A DNA stretch of 64,000 nt from Rhynchosporium graminicola (taxonomy: Eukaryota > Ascomycota > Leotiomycetes > Helotiales > Ploettnerulaceae), in assembly GCA_900074885.1 (NCBI GenBank), contig FJUW01000004.1:1272225-1336224 (forward strand), in the 5' to 3' direction. Under the pieces are notes generated by a model. The model saw nothing but the letters and a program-made list of their open reading frames with translations. It was not told where the DNA came from and ran no database searches. Shown here one piece after another: positions 50,471-60,974 of the stretch. Numbering within the stretch: position 1 is the stretch's first letter; each line of letters begins with the position of its first letter. The position numbers were made by a program, and so were the translations under genes.

Positions 50471-53400
50471 TCATCGACGCCCGTAGCCTCTTAGTAATTG
50501 ATCGCGCATATCATCCTGACTTGTTGGGTCGAAGGGATTGCTTAATCTCGAAGACGATGCTCCGTAACTCACACCGCCTGTGTTACTTGAACTTCCATAT
50601 GCCCCACTACCAGTGTTGCTTGTCGATCGAGAAACTCCCACACCCCTAAGGAGATCATTCGAACTGGCATCGTAAGGGTTGCTCAGACCAGAACTGCTGC
50701 CATAAAGGCTGTTGCTGGTGGCTGAGGTGCGGGAATTTCCTAATCCCACAGGTATACCTTGCCCAAAGCCCCCTGTAGTACCATACGTATTGTTTGCGAG
50801 ACCTATGCTGGTACTCCCTGTACTGCCAGAATGTCCAAGAGATTCCAACGTAGGTAAATCAATATAAGAAGAGTCTGAGAAGTGATTGTAATGACTCTGA
50901 TGAGACGGCTGGCTTTGGGAATGTGAGCGAGATGTGGTGTACGCGGGTGATGGCTGAGCTAAAGCATGAGAAGTTGGAGTTCTGTAGCTGTTTTCTGCCT
51001 GCGTGACCGCTGGAGAGTGCTGTGCCAGATTGTGAGCGCTCGTGTTCCGGTAATTGGTGCTTGTTTGGGAGAATGATGGAGAGGGTTGGCCAAGGGTATG
51101 GGGACTAGCTGTTCTGTAGTTGTTTTCTGGCTGGGTGAATTGTGGAGATGGCTGGGACATCGGGTTGTGAGTACTATTGGTACGGTAGCTATTGCTTGAG
51201 CTGTTTGTCATCTGGGGAGAGGCTGTATGTGTACCGTAGAGCTGTGACGGCTGATGAGATGGGTATTGTTGGCTATATGCTGCCGTAGTTGGCTGGATTC
51301 CCTGGTTGTAAAATCCTGTAGACGATGGCCGGGCGGAGCTTGCTTGGGTAGTTTTCTGGGCGTCCTCTCGCTGACTAGCCTGTTGGGTGCCCTGCTGACC
51401 TTGCTGTGACTTTTGGTGTTGCATTAAATTCTGTTGTTGCAGCTGTGGCGTACTCTGCTGAGGTGTGACTGATTGTGCCTGGGAATGTTGGCGAGCGTGC
51501 TGCTGAACTTGTTGCTGAGGCATAGTTGGCGTGTTGCTTCGGCCACTGTGCTGTTGTTGCTGTTGCTGTTGAAAATAGTTGTAATGAGCTTCTAGGCCTT
51601 CGGCCGCAGGGCGAGCAACAGGTGCGGTTTGAGGTATGGTTTGTTGAATGCTCTGTGGAATGCTCTGAGATACACTCTGCGGGACGCTCTGTTGAACGCT
51701 CTGCTGAGAAGCCGTCGCCTGGGAATCTGGAATAGTGCTTGGCGGAATTGGAGGAGTGGTATTGACCACTGATGCGGTCTGGTTTCGTGACGGAGTGTCC
51801 GTGTTTGCTGGAGCTTTGGGCTTGCGCTGGCGAACACGCTTTGGGGGTGGCACTGTTATCAATGTTTGTGTAGGGTTGTTAGCAGTAGTAGCAGCAGTTC
51901 CAGCGGAGCCAACAGAACTCCATTGCATAGTATCCTTTCCTACGCCCACCTGTGCTTCGCGACCAGGAGGGAGAATAGGTGGGTGGTCTGTTTGCGGTAG
52001 ATTGCTAGCAGGAACTTTAGGTGTTGTAGCAGGATTCGGTTTGGGTTTTGCAGGAGCACGTTTTCTCTTTTGACCCGCCTGAGTAGACGTAGTTTTTGTA
52101 GGTACTATGGGCGGTGGAGCAGCTTGTTGAATTTGCTGTACGCCGTCCGAAGGTTGTTGCCTGAATGCCTCCAGTACGGCTCGCTCCTCTGGGCTCAACT
52201 CTTCTCCTGGAGGTACAATCGAGGCATTCCCAGGCTGGCTGGCTTGGCTACTTGCTTGCCATTGCTGACCCGAATATTGATTATTCTGAGCTTGGTCGTT
52301 CGAGACAGGTTTCGCCGCTGGCGCAGTGTTGAAGCTTGACGCATATGAGTTTATCACGGGCTTGGCCATTGGGGCCAGTGCAGGGCTTGGTTGCGTGCCC
52401 TTTGCAGCTGTAGTTTGAGCTTGAGGAGATTGAGCAGCTGTCTGGCCAGGATTTTGGCCATCGGTCAAGTTGGCTGCTTCCGAGTCTGGTTGCCCGTCCT
52501 TGCCCTTATTTCGGGATCCCTTGGGTCTACCTCTTCTCCGCTTACTCGACGAGTCTTCAACCTGATTCTTGAGAGACGTCTCTGGAGATGGCTGCTCGAA
52601 GGACTTTTCAGGAGCTGGGAACTTTAGATCGCCCAGTGGTCCAGCTGCTGCTGCTGCTGCCGTTGGCGCATTAACCGATGCTAGAGATTGTGGGAGCCCC
52701 CATGACGGTGCAGAAACTGCTGGACCATATCCATATCCGTTCCTCGAATTGGGAGCTTCAGATGCGTCTCCAGCATCTTTGACACCTTTCGGTAGTCGCC
52801 CTTTCTTCTTCGCGGCTTGATCTTTTAAAACTTCGGGGCTCCTGGGTGTGAGGTCAGGGAATATTTCTGCCAACCACCCAATGAACAGTGCTCCGGTCTC
52901 TCTTGTATTCGCACTCTCTGGGAATATCCCATCTTCGGGAGGCGGAGCTCCGGGAATTCCTCCAAAATAGGCTACCGCCTTGCATATTTGATCCACCACT
53001 GTGACGGGATTGATGCTTCTTAGGAGCGTAAGCAGTCGAGCCTGTTCGGACTTTGTCTCGTCAGGAGCTAAAGGTCTTGATCTTTGGGTATCGCGTGAGC
53101 CACCAAAAGGCGAATTTCGACTTCGTGGATCCGCGATTAAGCTGGCGTCTAGACCACGTTTCTTCGGCGGCACATACTTCTCGGACTGTGCAGCTTTTGC
53201 GCGAGACGCAGTATTCTCACTCGTTCGTCGTGCTGCAGCGTCACGCTCTGCAGCAGCATCTCTGCCCTGGCCCTGAACCTCACTCTTCTTCCCAGGACTC
53301 ACTCCCATGTGCATGACACCAAAGTTACCCTGCTTATTGTCCGTCTTGCCCTTCAACTTACTCGGGACTGGGTTCCTCACCCTACCGTCCTTGTTGGGAC

Positions 53401-53764
53401 CTAGGACGCCTTCGATGAGGGCCTTTGTAGATGCCGCTTCGGCGGCCTCGAGTTCGGCCATGGAGAGCGACGGGTTGGCTTGATTGAGATCGAGAGCAAG
53501 CGGTCGCGCAGATAAAATTCCAGACGTCTGCTCCTTGTTCTGATTCTGATTCTGCTGATGATTCTGGCCCAGCGGTCGCGATGCTTGTGCCATTTCCATG
53601 TCTGTGTTCAGGCCCTGCTGCTTATCGAGATGCTGCGCGTTTGGGGCGGCGTTGTCGTTGTTGCTACCTCCACCTCCAGCTGCCAGGGGCATCCCGCCGA
53701 CGAACTGCTGGAATTGAGGGTACGACGAGGTATCGCTCGTCAAGCTCGCGGCAGCAGTGGCCAT
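50471..53764 (-). CDS. Large Q-rich AT-hook protein, uncharacterised
   Basis: One uninterrupted frame of 1097 residues from ATG at 53764. Seen: a Gln/Asn/Ala-rich N-terminus; a compact, non-repetitive block at about residues 242-305 with LLRSINPVTVVDQICKAVAY and GALFIGWLAEIFPDL; a lysine-rich linker; one AT-hook at about residues 408-421 (KRRRGRPKGSRNKGK); a basic patch KRKRAPAKPKPNP; an imperfect tandem series SQSVPQSVSQSIPQSIQQTI; polyglutamine; and a long Ser/Gln/Tyr-rich C-terminus. Inference: a nuclear DNA- or chromatin-binding protein, because the AT-hook binds AT-rich minor groove and Q-rich tails are common in transcriptional co-factors. I know no named family for the 242-305 block. 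The lack of introns over 3.3 kb is unusual in this window. Confidence 0.85.
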   Translation of the reverse strand: MATAAASLTSDTSSYPQFQQFVGGMPLAAGGGGSNNDNAAPNAQHLDKQQGLNTDMEMAQASRPLGQNHQQNQNQNKEQTSGILSARPLALDLNQANPSLSMAELEAAEAASTKALIEGVLGPNKDGRVRNPVPSKLKGKTDNKQGNFGVMHMGVSPGKKSEVQGQGRDAAAERDAAARRTSENTASRAKAAQSEKYVPPKKRGLDASLIADPRSRNSPFGGSRDTQRSRPLAPDETKSEQARLLTLLRSINPVTVVDQICKAVAYFGGIPGAPPPEDGIFPESANTRETGALFIGWLAEIFPDLTPRSPEVLKDQAAKKKGRLPKGVKDAGDASEAPNSRNGYGYGPAVSAPSWGLPQSLASVNAPTAAAAAAGPLGDLKFPAPEKSFEQPSPETSLKNQVEDSSSKRRRGRPKGSRNKGKDGQPDSEAANLTDGQNPGQTAAQSPQAQTTAAKGTQPSPALAPMAKPVINSYASSFNTAPAAKPVSNDQAQNNQYSGQQWQASSQASQPGNASIVPPGEELSPEERAVLEAFRQQPSDGVQQIQQAAPPPIVPTKTTSTQAGQKRKRAPAKPKPNPATTPKVPASNLPQTDHPPILPPGREAQVGVGKDTMQWSSVGSAGTAATTANNPTQTLITVPPPKRVRQRKPKAPANTDTPSRNQTASVVNTTPPIPPSTIPDSQATASQQSVQQSVPQSVSQSIPQSIQQTIPQTAPVARPAAEGLEAHYNYFQQQQQQQHSGRSNTPTMPQQQVQQHARQHSQAQSVTPQQSTPQLQQQNLMQHQKSQQGQQGTQQASQREDAQKTTQASSARPSSTGFYNQGIQPTTAAYSQQYPSHQPSQLYGTHTASPQMTNSSSNSYRTNSTHNPMSQPSPQFTQPENNYRTASPHTLGQPSPSFSQTSTNYRNTSAHNLAQHSPAVTQAENSYRTPTSHALAQPSPAYTTSRSHSQSQPSHQSHYNHFSDSSYIDLPTLESLGHSGSTGSTSIGLANNTYGTTGGFGQGIPVGLGNSRTSATSNSLYGSSSGLSNPYDASSNDLLRGVGVSRSTSNTGSGAYGSSSNTGGVSYGASSSRLSNPFDPTSQDDMRDQLLRGYGRR

Positions 53765-54807
53765 GAGTGCTGGGGAAGGCTCGAGGTTATCATTGCCATC
53801 GTAGGCCAGTGAGGTTGGGAGAGTGATGAAGGTTGCGCATCGCGATGGAACTCATGCGGTTCAAGCGGGTTGGATGCTAGCTCCAATCAAATTGAAGATC
53901 ATCCCTGAAAGCCACTCACTTGGCCAACAACAACGCAACGCACCGCTCAATCACCAAGTCTAGTCAAGTCATGCCATGGTGTAGTGGAGTGTAGTATATT
54001 TATGAGCAAAGTCAGTCATAAGGAGAACGCGTGGTTTAAAGCTACCTAAAGTAGTCGCTTCGCTTGGTTATAAGTAAATGTCCCGAAAAAAGTTCATCAC
54101 AAGCCGCTAGAAGATCATGGGCTTGTTGTTTATATCTGTTGGTCAATTTACGCGAATATCTTCGAATAGCTATGTGCACTGGGTACATCGCTGCAGACTT
54201 TCCATACAGAAGCGCCGCGTCTCAATGTACAATATACTCCTCCATGGCTGGCTATCATCCGACTAGTTCTCCTGAAAGAACGAGATTACTCTGTCCAACC
54301 TTCCTTCCAAGCAAAGAAGTCGAGTGCGAGGTCAGGTACGGGTTGTGGCGCAGCTTTTGCAATGCAACATTTGAAGTTATAAATGCAACTAGATTACCTA
54401 AATCAGTACTGGTTCTGCACCGATTTTATTGATGCATATAAAGTCCTTTAATCGAGTATAGCTCGACTATTTCAATTCTATGTTTATGCTTGAAATTGTT
54501 CAAAGACACCTAGGTCTATACGGGTTTCCCGGCTCGTCTGATGTATCAAATACATATTCTTAGTGTAACAGATCTTACGTGTAAGGATTGATTGGTGCAG
54601 AATATTCTGTGACAACCTGCAACGCCATCACGACTTCCACGAGGTATCGCTCCCTTCTGTCTAATACTCCGCCCTCGACCTCTGAATCGATTCGACTGTG
54701 CCGGGTTTTTCCCTTAGTACCAAAGTAACGCAGGTGCCTGTGGCAGATCAAAGCGTTGTTCCCCCCCAGACATGACAGCCAAATGGATGCCAGTGCTCTA
54801 CCCCACA
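53765..54807. other. Intergenic, 5' flank of the AT-hook gene
   Basis: 1 kb between the AT-hook gene start and the Nup84 stop, both on the minus strand. A 122-codon forward frame at 54064 has no recognisable product. Confidence 0.45.
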
Positions 54808-57800
54808 CTATGGTTTCACGCTCCACAGCTCTGGCGTCCACCCTTTTCTCCTAAGCTTCTTACTTCTCGAGCCCGGAGCCGCTCTTTGCGCTGTGATCAC
54901 GAGTAAGTCTTTACTGACCATAGCAAATGCCTCGACCAGTTCCTGCATCCTGCCTGTGTTCCGGAAGACTTCAAGGACATCCGAATCATCTCCTGCGATG
55001 ACAGCTGACAATTCCATACACTCCATGAGGAGGTCTCGAGTCAAGGTGGTACCTCCAATTTGTAAGACTGAAATGTAAGCGAGTATAGTTTCTGGGAGAT
55101 AGGCTTCCCGAAGAAGTTTGAGTTGTGCTTCTGCTCCTTCTAAGGTAATGTATCAGTATTGGGATTGCTGTGGGAGGGATCATCAATTACCATTTTGGCA
55201 GGTTAGAAGCCAACCCTTGAGGAGAGGCTCTAAAGTAACGCGTATCAAGCCAAACGATTGAGAAAGAGACTTCCGCCAATGTTTTTGTGCTCCTGGTGTC
55301 TCGTCCCTACAATTGAAGTTAGTCACAAGCTACATGTGGAAGATGATCATAAACTCACTCTTCCAAAATCACGGCTATGGAAGCGACAGTCTCTACATGA
55401 TCCAGGCACTCAATAAGAGCCTCGAGCTCTCGATAGGTCTTTGCCTCCGCGAGCAAATGTTTCTTGAGGAGTCGCTTCTGATTGGCAGAGCCATCAAGTA
55501 CCTCTGTCAAATCCTCTTCCTCAGTGTTGCCGAGATCTGCGAAATCGAATATTTTGCCAAGGATAGCTGGCGTTTTTGTGATGGCAATTTCAGAACTCCT
55601 AGCCTTGATAGCCAATTCTCGAGCTGCGCCGAGATTCATATTTTCTGAGAGGATTATTATTCACCCAGCAAGCACAGGGAACGGTTCAGATGCTTACTGA
55701 AAAAGCGGAGATATAGCAAGGTCCCAACAGTAAATGTTTCGCTCCACATGCCATCTACAAGCAGATACCACTCCATGCTACGAATAAGAAGCATATCAAT
55801 TTTTGAAACTGCATCGTTATCTCCTCCGAAGAAATCTTTTCGGGGTCGTCTGGATCTAGGGAAGGGATTCTCGACTGAAGGTGAAACTGCATCGAAAAGC
55901 TTGAATTTGCCCGAAGCTGGATAGTTAGGAACTTCATCCGGGAAATCTCCAAGTAGGAATCTTGCTTGTAAACTGACGAACTCCTGTACGTCAAGCCCGA
56001 GTTCTCTCATTAATCTAATCTGGGTAATCCGCTGTTCGTCGTCGGTGACATCGATCAAATTTCGGCATAAAATCGCATACTTTCGAGTCCCAGTAAGTTG
56101 GGAGCAGTAGAGAGGAATGAGCTCTTCCTTGCCAGCAAGTCGAAGGAAACTGATGTATGCCACAATAACATTCTCAACTTCGGTCACTTTCAAGATGCCT
56201 CCGAGATCGAGACCTAATCCCATGAAGATTAGAAGAACATGTGTGAGTACTCTCAAGCTATCATGGTCATCCATGGTAACATATTTGGTAGAGTCCTCGT
56301 TCTCCGGTCTCTCATCTTTTGATGGTATGAGATTGGAGAGGCCGCTTGCATTTGCAGCCTTGGACAGTGCCAAACCTTGCTGGTAGATGAAATGCGAAAA
56401 TTGGTTGGAAATAAGGACCCCTTGGAGCATCTTCATCGGCTGCAAGGTTTCTGGTGCTACTAGGTCTTTGGTCTTCAAAGTGTCGATGAGTCTCCGACCA
56501 GCAGTCTCAGGTGTACCGTGGAACTGTACTGCGTCGAATGATTCGAAATTGAGCGTTGCGGAAGAGACGGAGCTGGTTGGCAAGGCAGTGCGAAGATATG
56601 TGTCATACTGGGTCTTCAAAAGCGCATTGTAGTTCGCGAATACAAAGTCATCCCATGATCGGCAGACTTGTTCCACGCTCTGAATGTCACCGCTCAAGAT
56701 CCCATAGACAGCCCGTTCGTAGTCATCACATCCACCCTTCCGAGCTAGGGCAAAGCACATCCGTCTCCATAGAGCACTGGACTCGGGGTCTCCAGAATCG
56801 ACGTCGTCATCTGATCTCTCATCCGGGAATCCTCCCATGCTGATTGCTCTCCAAACTTCGGTTCGCTCCATGCACCATTCGCTGATATCAGCAGGGCTTT
56901 TACCTCGCCGAAGCATCTCATAGCAGCCCAGCCAGATAGCGCGCTCAAAATATTGGTCCTGTTCTTGCAATCGACGCTTCTGTCTAGTCATCGCATCGGG
57001 ATCCAGCTGTGTAATCAGGGGTTCAGTCTGACTCGAACTCTGCCCAACATTCATTTTCGAGCCCTTGATGGCATGTTTGGTATGGATCCATCCAGCTGCG
57101 ATGATGTCTCCCCTATCGGCGTTCCGTTGCAGGTCCTGAACCAGAACACTGATATCTTCACCGGACTCATCGGCTGTCTCTTTCAACCATTGGAGAACTG
57201 TCTTGCGCTCGAGCGCTAGCTCGTCTTTTTCGAGAAAATCTTCCCAGAGTTCATGCTCCGAGGAATACTGATTGATTGGGGCAAACTTTTGAAGGGACTG
57301 GCTTCTATCTCCTGGGGCAGGGAATCGGAGATGGACGAGTCGTCTCAAGAGATCCCAAGTTTGAGCTTCCTGTTCCCATCGCTCCAAGTCTTCCACTGTC
57401 GTATGTCCTCCTGCAGATGTCAGTTCTGGCTCCTCGATATCCTCAATATCCATATGTTCGTCATCGTCGGTGATCTCAAAGCCTCGCATCTTCTTTCTCC
57501 ATCGTAGCCCGCTTTTCTTCTGTCGTTCGTATCCGTGGAATTTTCGCAAGTTTTGTACAGTATCCGTAGCTATTTGAAGGTAGAAGTCAATGAGGTCAAC
57601 CATCATATCGTGCCTCTCGGCCTGCTCTGTAGCCCGCTGAGGGTTGTATCCGTCCAATATTTCGGCGAATCTCTCGACTTCGCGGCCAACACGATTGGCA
57701 GCTTCGCGGAGCGGATGCAAAATATCCTCAGTCTTTTCTACGCCTTTATCAGGAAGCTTTTTGGTATATTCTACATGGTAATGTCAGTTCACTTGTGTCG

Positions 57801-58294
57801 AAGTGGGTTTTGATTGGTTCGAGCGCATACCATCTTCTTGCTCCCCGTTCGATGCCATATCTGCATCCTCGTCGTATGATGCTGGAGGTTCCACAGATGG
57901 TTCTCGTTCGGATTGAGTATCGGACTGTGCACCTAGTTAATAAGAGAGGCGCGTTGTTCTCTGAATAAAGACCTTACCCCTGGAAAATGCCAGCTGACTT
58001 CGCGAGACTTCTGCTGTTGAATTAGCTAAACTAAACTCTTGAAGCAGTTGAAGAAGAGCTATCTACCTGCGGATGCTGGCGTGCTTGTCGTCCTTCGGGC
58101 AACGGGATTATGGCATGGCTGCGTGTCATGGGAGCCATAATTGCAGATTCGATCAAAGGATCACTATTGACTTTGAAGTTGTTCGATGAATGGACGACAC
58201 GAAACTGAAATTGCTGGATAAACAATATTGACTTGCATACTTTATCATGCTCAAGCTCGCGATCTAGCAAGTGCAGTTTGGCCTGGTCAGGCAT
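54808..58294 (-). CDS. NUP84: Nucleoporin Nup84 (Nup107 family)
   Basis: Proposed exons: 58294-58241, 58118-58067, 58013-57978, 57932-57831, 57770-55698, 55644-55359, 55306-55191 and 55139-54808; about 1016 residues. From 57932 to the stop at 54808 the joins are firm (for example LPDKGVEKTEDILHPLREAA, LYLRFFKNMNLGAARELAIK and TCQNGEGAEAQLKLLREAYL). The family blocks LERWEQEAQTWDLLRRLVHL and ERAIWLGCYEMLRRGKSPAD are clear. The first exons are a model chosen because the frame entering 57932 must be phase 1, and no ATG in that frame lies between 58140 and 57932; the opening MPDQAKLHLLDRELEHDK is therefore tentative. Known: Nup84 is a helical scaffold in the Y-complex of the nuclear pore coat. 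Length fits the family. Confidence 0.88.
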
Positions 58295-58752
58295 CTGGAG
58301 CAAACAAAACTAGACTCATTCAAGGCTAGCGCTAGCGCAGAACATTTTGTATAAATTTTTAGCGGCTCTTCGAACTCCTTTCCTCACATAATGTCAAGGC
58401 CATCTAATTAGAGTCTCGGAACAAGCCTCTTCGGAGTAACCATCACTGTTTGTTCAGGTCCATGCGACCTCTCAGCGCGCTCATGATCGCCTAGAAAATA
58501 TCCGATTCTTCCTGTTTCTGTTCCCTGACCTTAGTCGGAGTGAGGATGGACGTCAAACTTGGAGATTCACATTATTGGAGCCGCCGGCTTAACCTTGCAT
58601 ACGACGTATTTAGGTAATTGGGGAGGCAGGTAGCCATCATGGGTATGTGAGGTAATCGAGGTAGTCAAGTAGCCACGTACATTCTATGCCATGATCATGG
58701 TATGCCATGCTGGACATATTTCACACGATGAAAAAAACCAACACTCATTTCC
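58295..58752. other. Intergenic, no gene seen
   Basis: About 0.46 kb between the Nup84 5' end and the CMC4 stop, both minus strand. Confidence 0.45.
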
Positions 58753-59270
58753 TCAGGAGTGCTCCGACCTCTGCTTCATCTTCAGTCTTAAGAGACTTGC
58801 CTTAGGGCAGCAGACCGATTTTGCTTCGTCTCCGTTTTGTTTGTAAAACCTGTTGCAACAGTTATACAGCGCATCTACCTGGCTCCTGCACTTGGCTTCA
58901 TCATAAGAGTTCTTGGCGAGACAATCTGCAGAGGTCAATAGTGAGCATGACTTTCACAAGAATAGGCGCGTAGACTACGTGAATCTCTGACCTTGAATTG
59001 CACACGCCCGAATATGACATGGCGGATCTGTCGCAAGATCATCTTGTGAGGTCTGTCATATTACATTAATTAGTAAGTTGTATTTACCACCTATGGCAGG
59101 CTAGACGGGACTGTGAAAGTAGGTACCTAGGTATAGGTAGGTAGGTAGGTAGGTAGGTAGGTAGGTATGGTGGCGAGGCAGCCATCCGCGACATCAAAGT
59201 AAGGCAATGCAAAAGAATCAGACAGACATTTTGAAGGGCATGGGATGTGTAGATGGATGCATACCTTCAT
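58753..59270 (-). CDS. CMC4: Twin Cx9C mitochondrial protein Cmc4
   Basis: Firm exons 59052-58992 and 58925-58753 join in phase 1 to give PPCHIRACAIQDCLAKNSYD, followed by KCRSQVDALYNCCNRFYKQN. Both Cx9C pairs are present (Cys-9-Cys in PPC...DC and KC...NC), with a further Cys-Cys pair in SVCCPKAS as in Cmc4. A start is proposed at 59270-59265 (ATG AAG, donor GTATGC), giving 79 residues; this leaves a 212-nt first intron that contains the GGTA array at 59120-59168 and is uncertain. Known: Cmc4 is an intermembrane-space protein imported and oxidised by the Mia40/Erv1 relay; its exact role is not settled. Usual length 68-75 residues, which fits. The alternative is a different short first exon elsewhere upstream. 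Confidence 0.82.
59120..59168. repeat. GGTA tetranucleotide array, about 9 copies
   Basis: Near-perfect GGTA units following GGTACCTAGGTA. If the proposed CMC4 start is right, the array lies within its first intron, reading TACC on the transcribed strand. Confidence 0.9.
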
Positions 59271-60093
59271 TCTGTCACCCGCTTTCTGCACGTTGGCGTG
59301 GTTTGTATTATATGCAGTACTGAAAGAGGCAGCGGGAGATACGATCGAACCTCAAGACAATCACGTCAGTTCAAAACTACATTCTTCAAGTTAGCGATTG
59401 TACTTGGGCAGGTAGGATCCCAAAAGAACTTCGTGCGAGAGACAGCACATTACAGTAATAGACGGGCACGCACTTACCTGGGTCATGAGGGACTTTTTAC
59501 CTCGCAGGTATGCAGTTCCAAAATCTCAATTTCACCAAAGAAGTTCCCAGTCTGTCTGTCGTGTCTGCTCTGCTCTGCTCTGCTATATGTATGTAGGTAG
59601 GTAGGTAGGTAGGTCGGTAGGTAGGTAAGCTAGGTAAGGTAGGGTACTTCTATACCTAAGTATAAAGTACAGTACTTGTATATTGTAAAGTACCTCCTGG
59701 TCAGCCTGGTCAGGGCAGCCAGTTGTCGCTGCAGTTGTGCTGCCTATCGCTCGCTTCCAACAATTCGCCGCTCTCATTGCTAGACGCTACCCAACTTACA
59801 CTTACAGTACATTACTTGCCTACTTATACCCTACCTAGGATTATACCTGGGTTATAAGTACCGTCGCGTGAATCCAAACTCCGACCCCACCACTCACTTC
59901 TCTCCTCAGCCCAGCTCTCCCTCCGTCCATACACAACACATAAAACCCACATACCTCCAGGTACCTTGAGTTCACACCTATCATCTTCAGGTAATGCCCA
60001 TATCATCTTCCCGAGCCTGCTCGTCCTCCCGTTTACTAAGACACGCGATAGCCTCACTCACAATCTACTCCACCCTTCGCTCTCGTAGTCAAC
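59271..60093. other. Divergent promoter region, CMC4 / SUMO
   Basis: About 0.8 kb holding a second GGTA array (59590-59631) and CCTAGG/TACC half-sites. The final 200 nt before the SUMO ATG are C/T-rich. No gene seen. Confidence 0.5.
59590..59631. repeat. GGTA tetranucleotide array
   Basis: GTAGGTAGG units interrupted once by GGTCGGTAGG and fading into AAGCTAGGTAAGGTAGGG. About 460 nt upstream of the SUMO start. Confidence 0.85.
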
Positions 60094-60469
60094 ATGTCCG
60101 GTTCCGATGAGAATGCCAGTCCGGGTGCGCCCGAGAAGCCCGAGGCTGGAGCCAGCGAGCACTTGAACATCAAGGTCACCGACAACAACAACGAGGTGTT
60201 CTTCAAGATCAAGAGGACGACCCAACTGAAGAAGCTGATGGATGCCTTCTGTGAGAGACAGGGCAAGGCTTCGAATTCAGTCCGGTTCCTATTCGACGGA
60301 AGCCGTGTTCAACCAACAGATAGCCCTGATACAGTAAGGACCCCAGCATCAGAGCCAGAAGAAATTCTATCGCCACTATGACTGAAGCTGACATTGCCCA
60401 CTACAGCTCGATATGGCAGATGGCGACACTCTTGAAGTTCACCAGGAGCAAATTGGAGGTGGTAATTAA
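60094..60469 (+). CDS. SMT3: Small ubiquitin-like modifier SUMO (Smt3)
   Basis: Two exons, 60094-60333 and 60407-60469, joined in phase 0; 100 residues. Seen: an acidic, flexible N-terminus (MSGSDENASPGAPEKPEAGA), then the ubiquitin-like fold with HLNIKVTDNNNEVFFKIKRT, KLMDAFCERQGK and RFLFDGSRVQPTDSPDT, continuing after the join as LDMADGDTLEVHQEQIGGGN. The di-glycine is followed by Gly-Asn, so a SUMO protease must trim two residues to expose GG. Known: conjugated to lysines of nuclear proteins by E1 (Aos1/Uba2) and Ubc9. The first intron is 73 nt. Unspliced reading would lose the C-terminal 20 residues and the conjugation site. Converges with the small charged gene at 60975. Confidence 0.96.
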
Positions 60470-60974
60470 GCTGGGAAACTTCGACTCTTTCGCGCTCATG
60501 TGGTGGCTACAACGGGAGGCACGGGAGGGGGCGGGGTTTGCTGATGGGTACATGACCCTCTGGATTCTACGATTTGCATTTTGGGTCATGGTCTGGGTTA
60601 TTCAGGGGATCTCATATGCGAAGGCGTGCAAGGCGTCCCTCTTAATTGCATGCGTGCTTCTTCGGGGAGATATGGTCTAGAGGGCATTACTTGTAATCAT
60701 GAATTACGCCTAAGACCTATCACGCTGCTTGTATCTAGGGTGAGAAACGCTTTCATAGAGGCTTCACGACTCGCATGTTCCTAGTTCAGCAAGTTACTTG
60801 TGACAGAAAGGTTGAGACCACAGTGGGAATACATGTTGCGATTTTTACCTTGAAGGCCTCCTCGAGGTCCGCAAAAATATATTTGAACATGGTCCCATGC
60901 CTAACGCCGGTTCCCATGCACCAATAGTTCCCTAGAATAATCGCAATCGTACAAGGTAGGTCACATATCCCTCT
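60470..60974. other. Intergenic between convergent genes
   Basis: About 0.5 kb of 3' flanks. Forward frames here overlap the second SUMO exon in other phases and are not supported. Confidence 0.5.

Noticed and set aside
53001..53316. Forward frames antisense to the AT-hook gene
   Set aside because: Shadows of a long GC-rich coding frame on the opposite strand.
59120..59631. GGTA arrays as telomere or centromere repeats
   Set aside because: The unit is not TTAGGG/CCCTAA, the arrays are short, and they lie between ordinary housekeeping genes.
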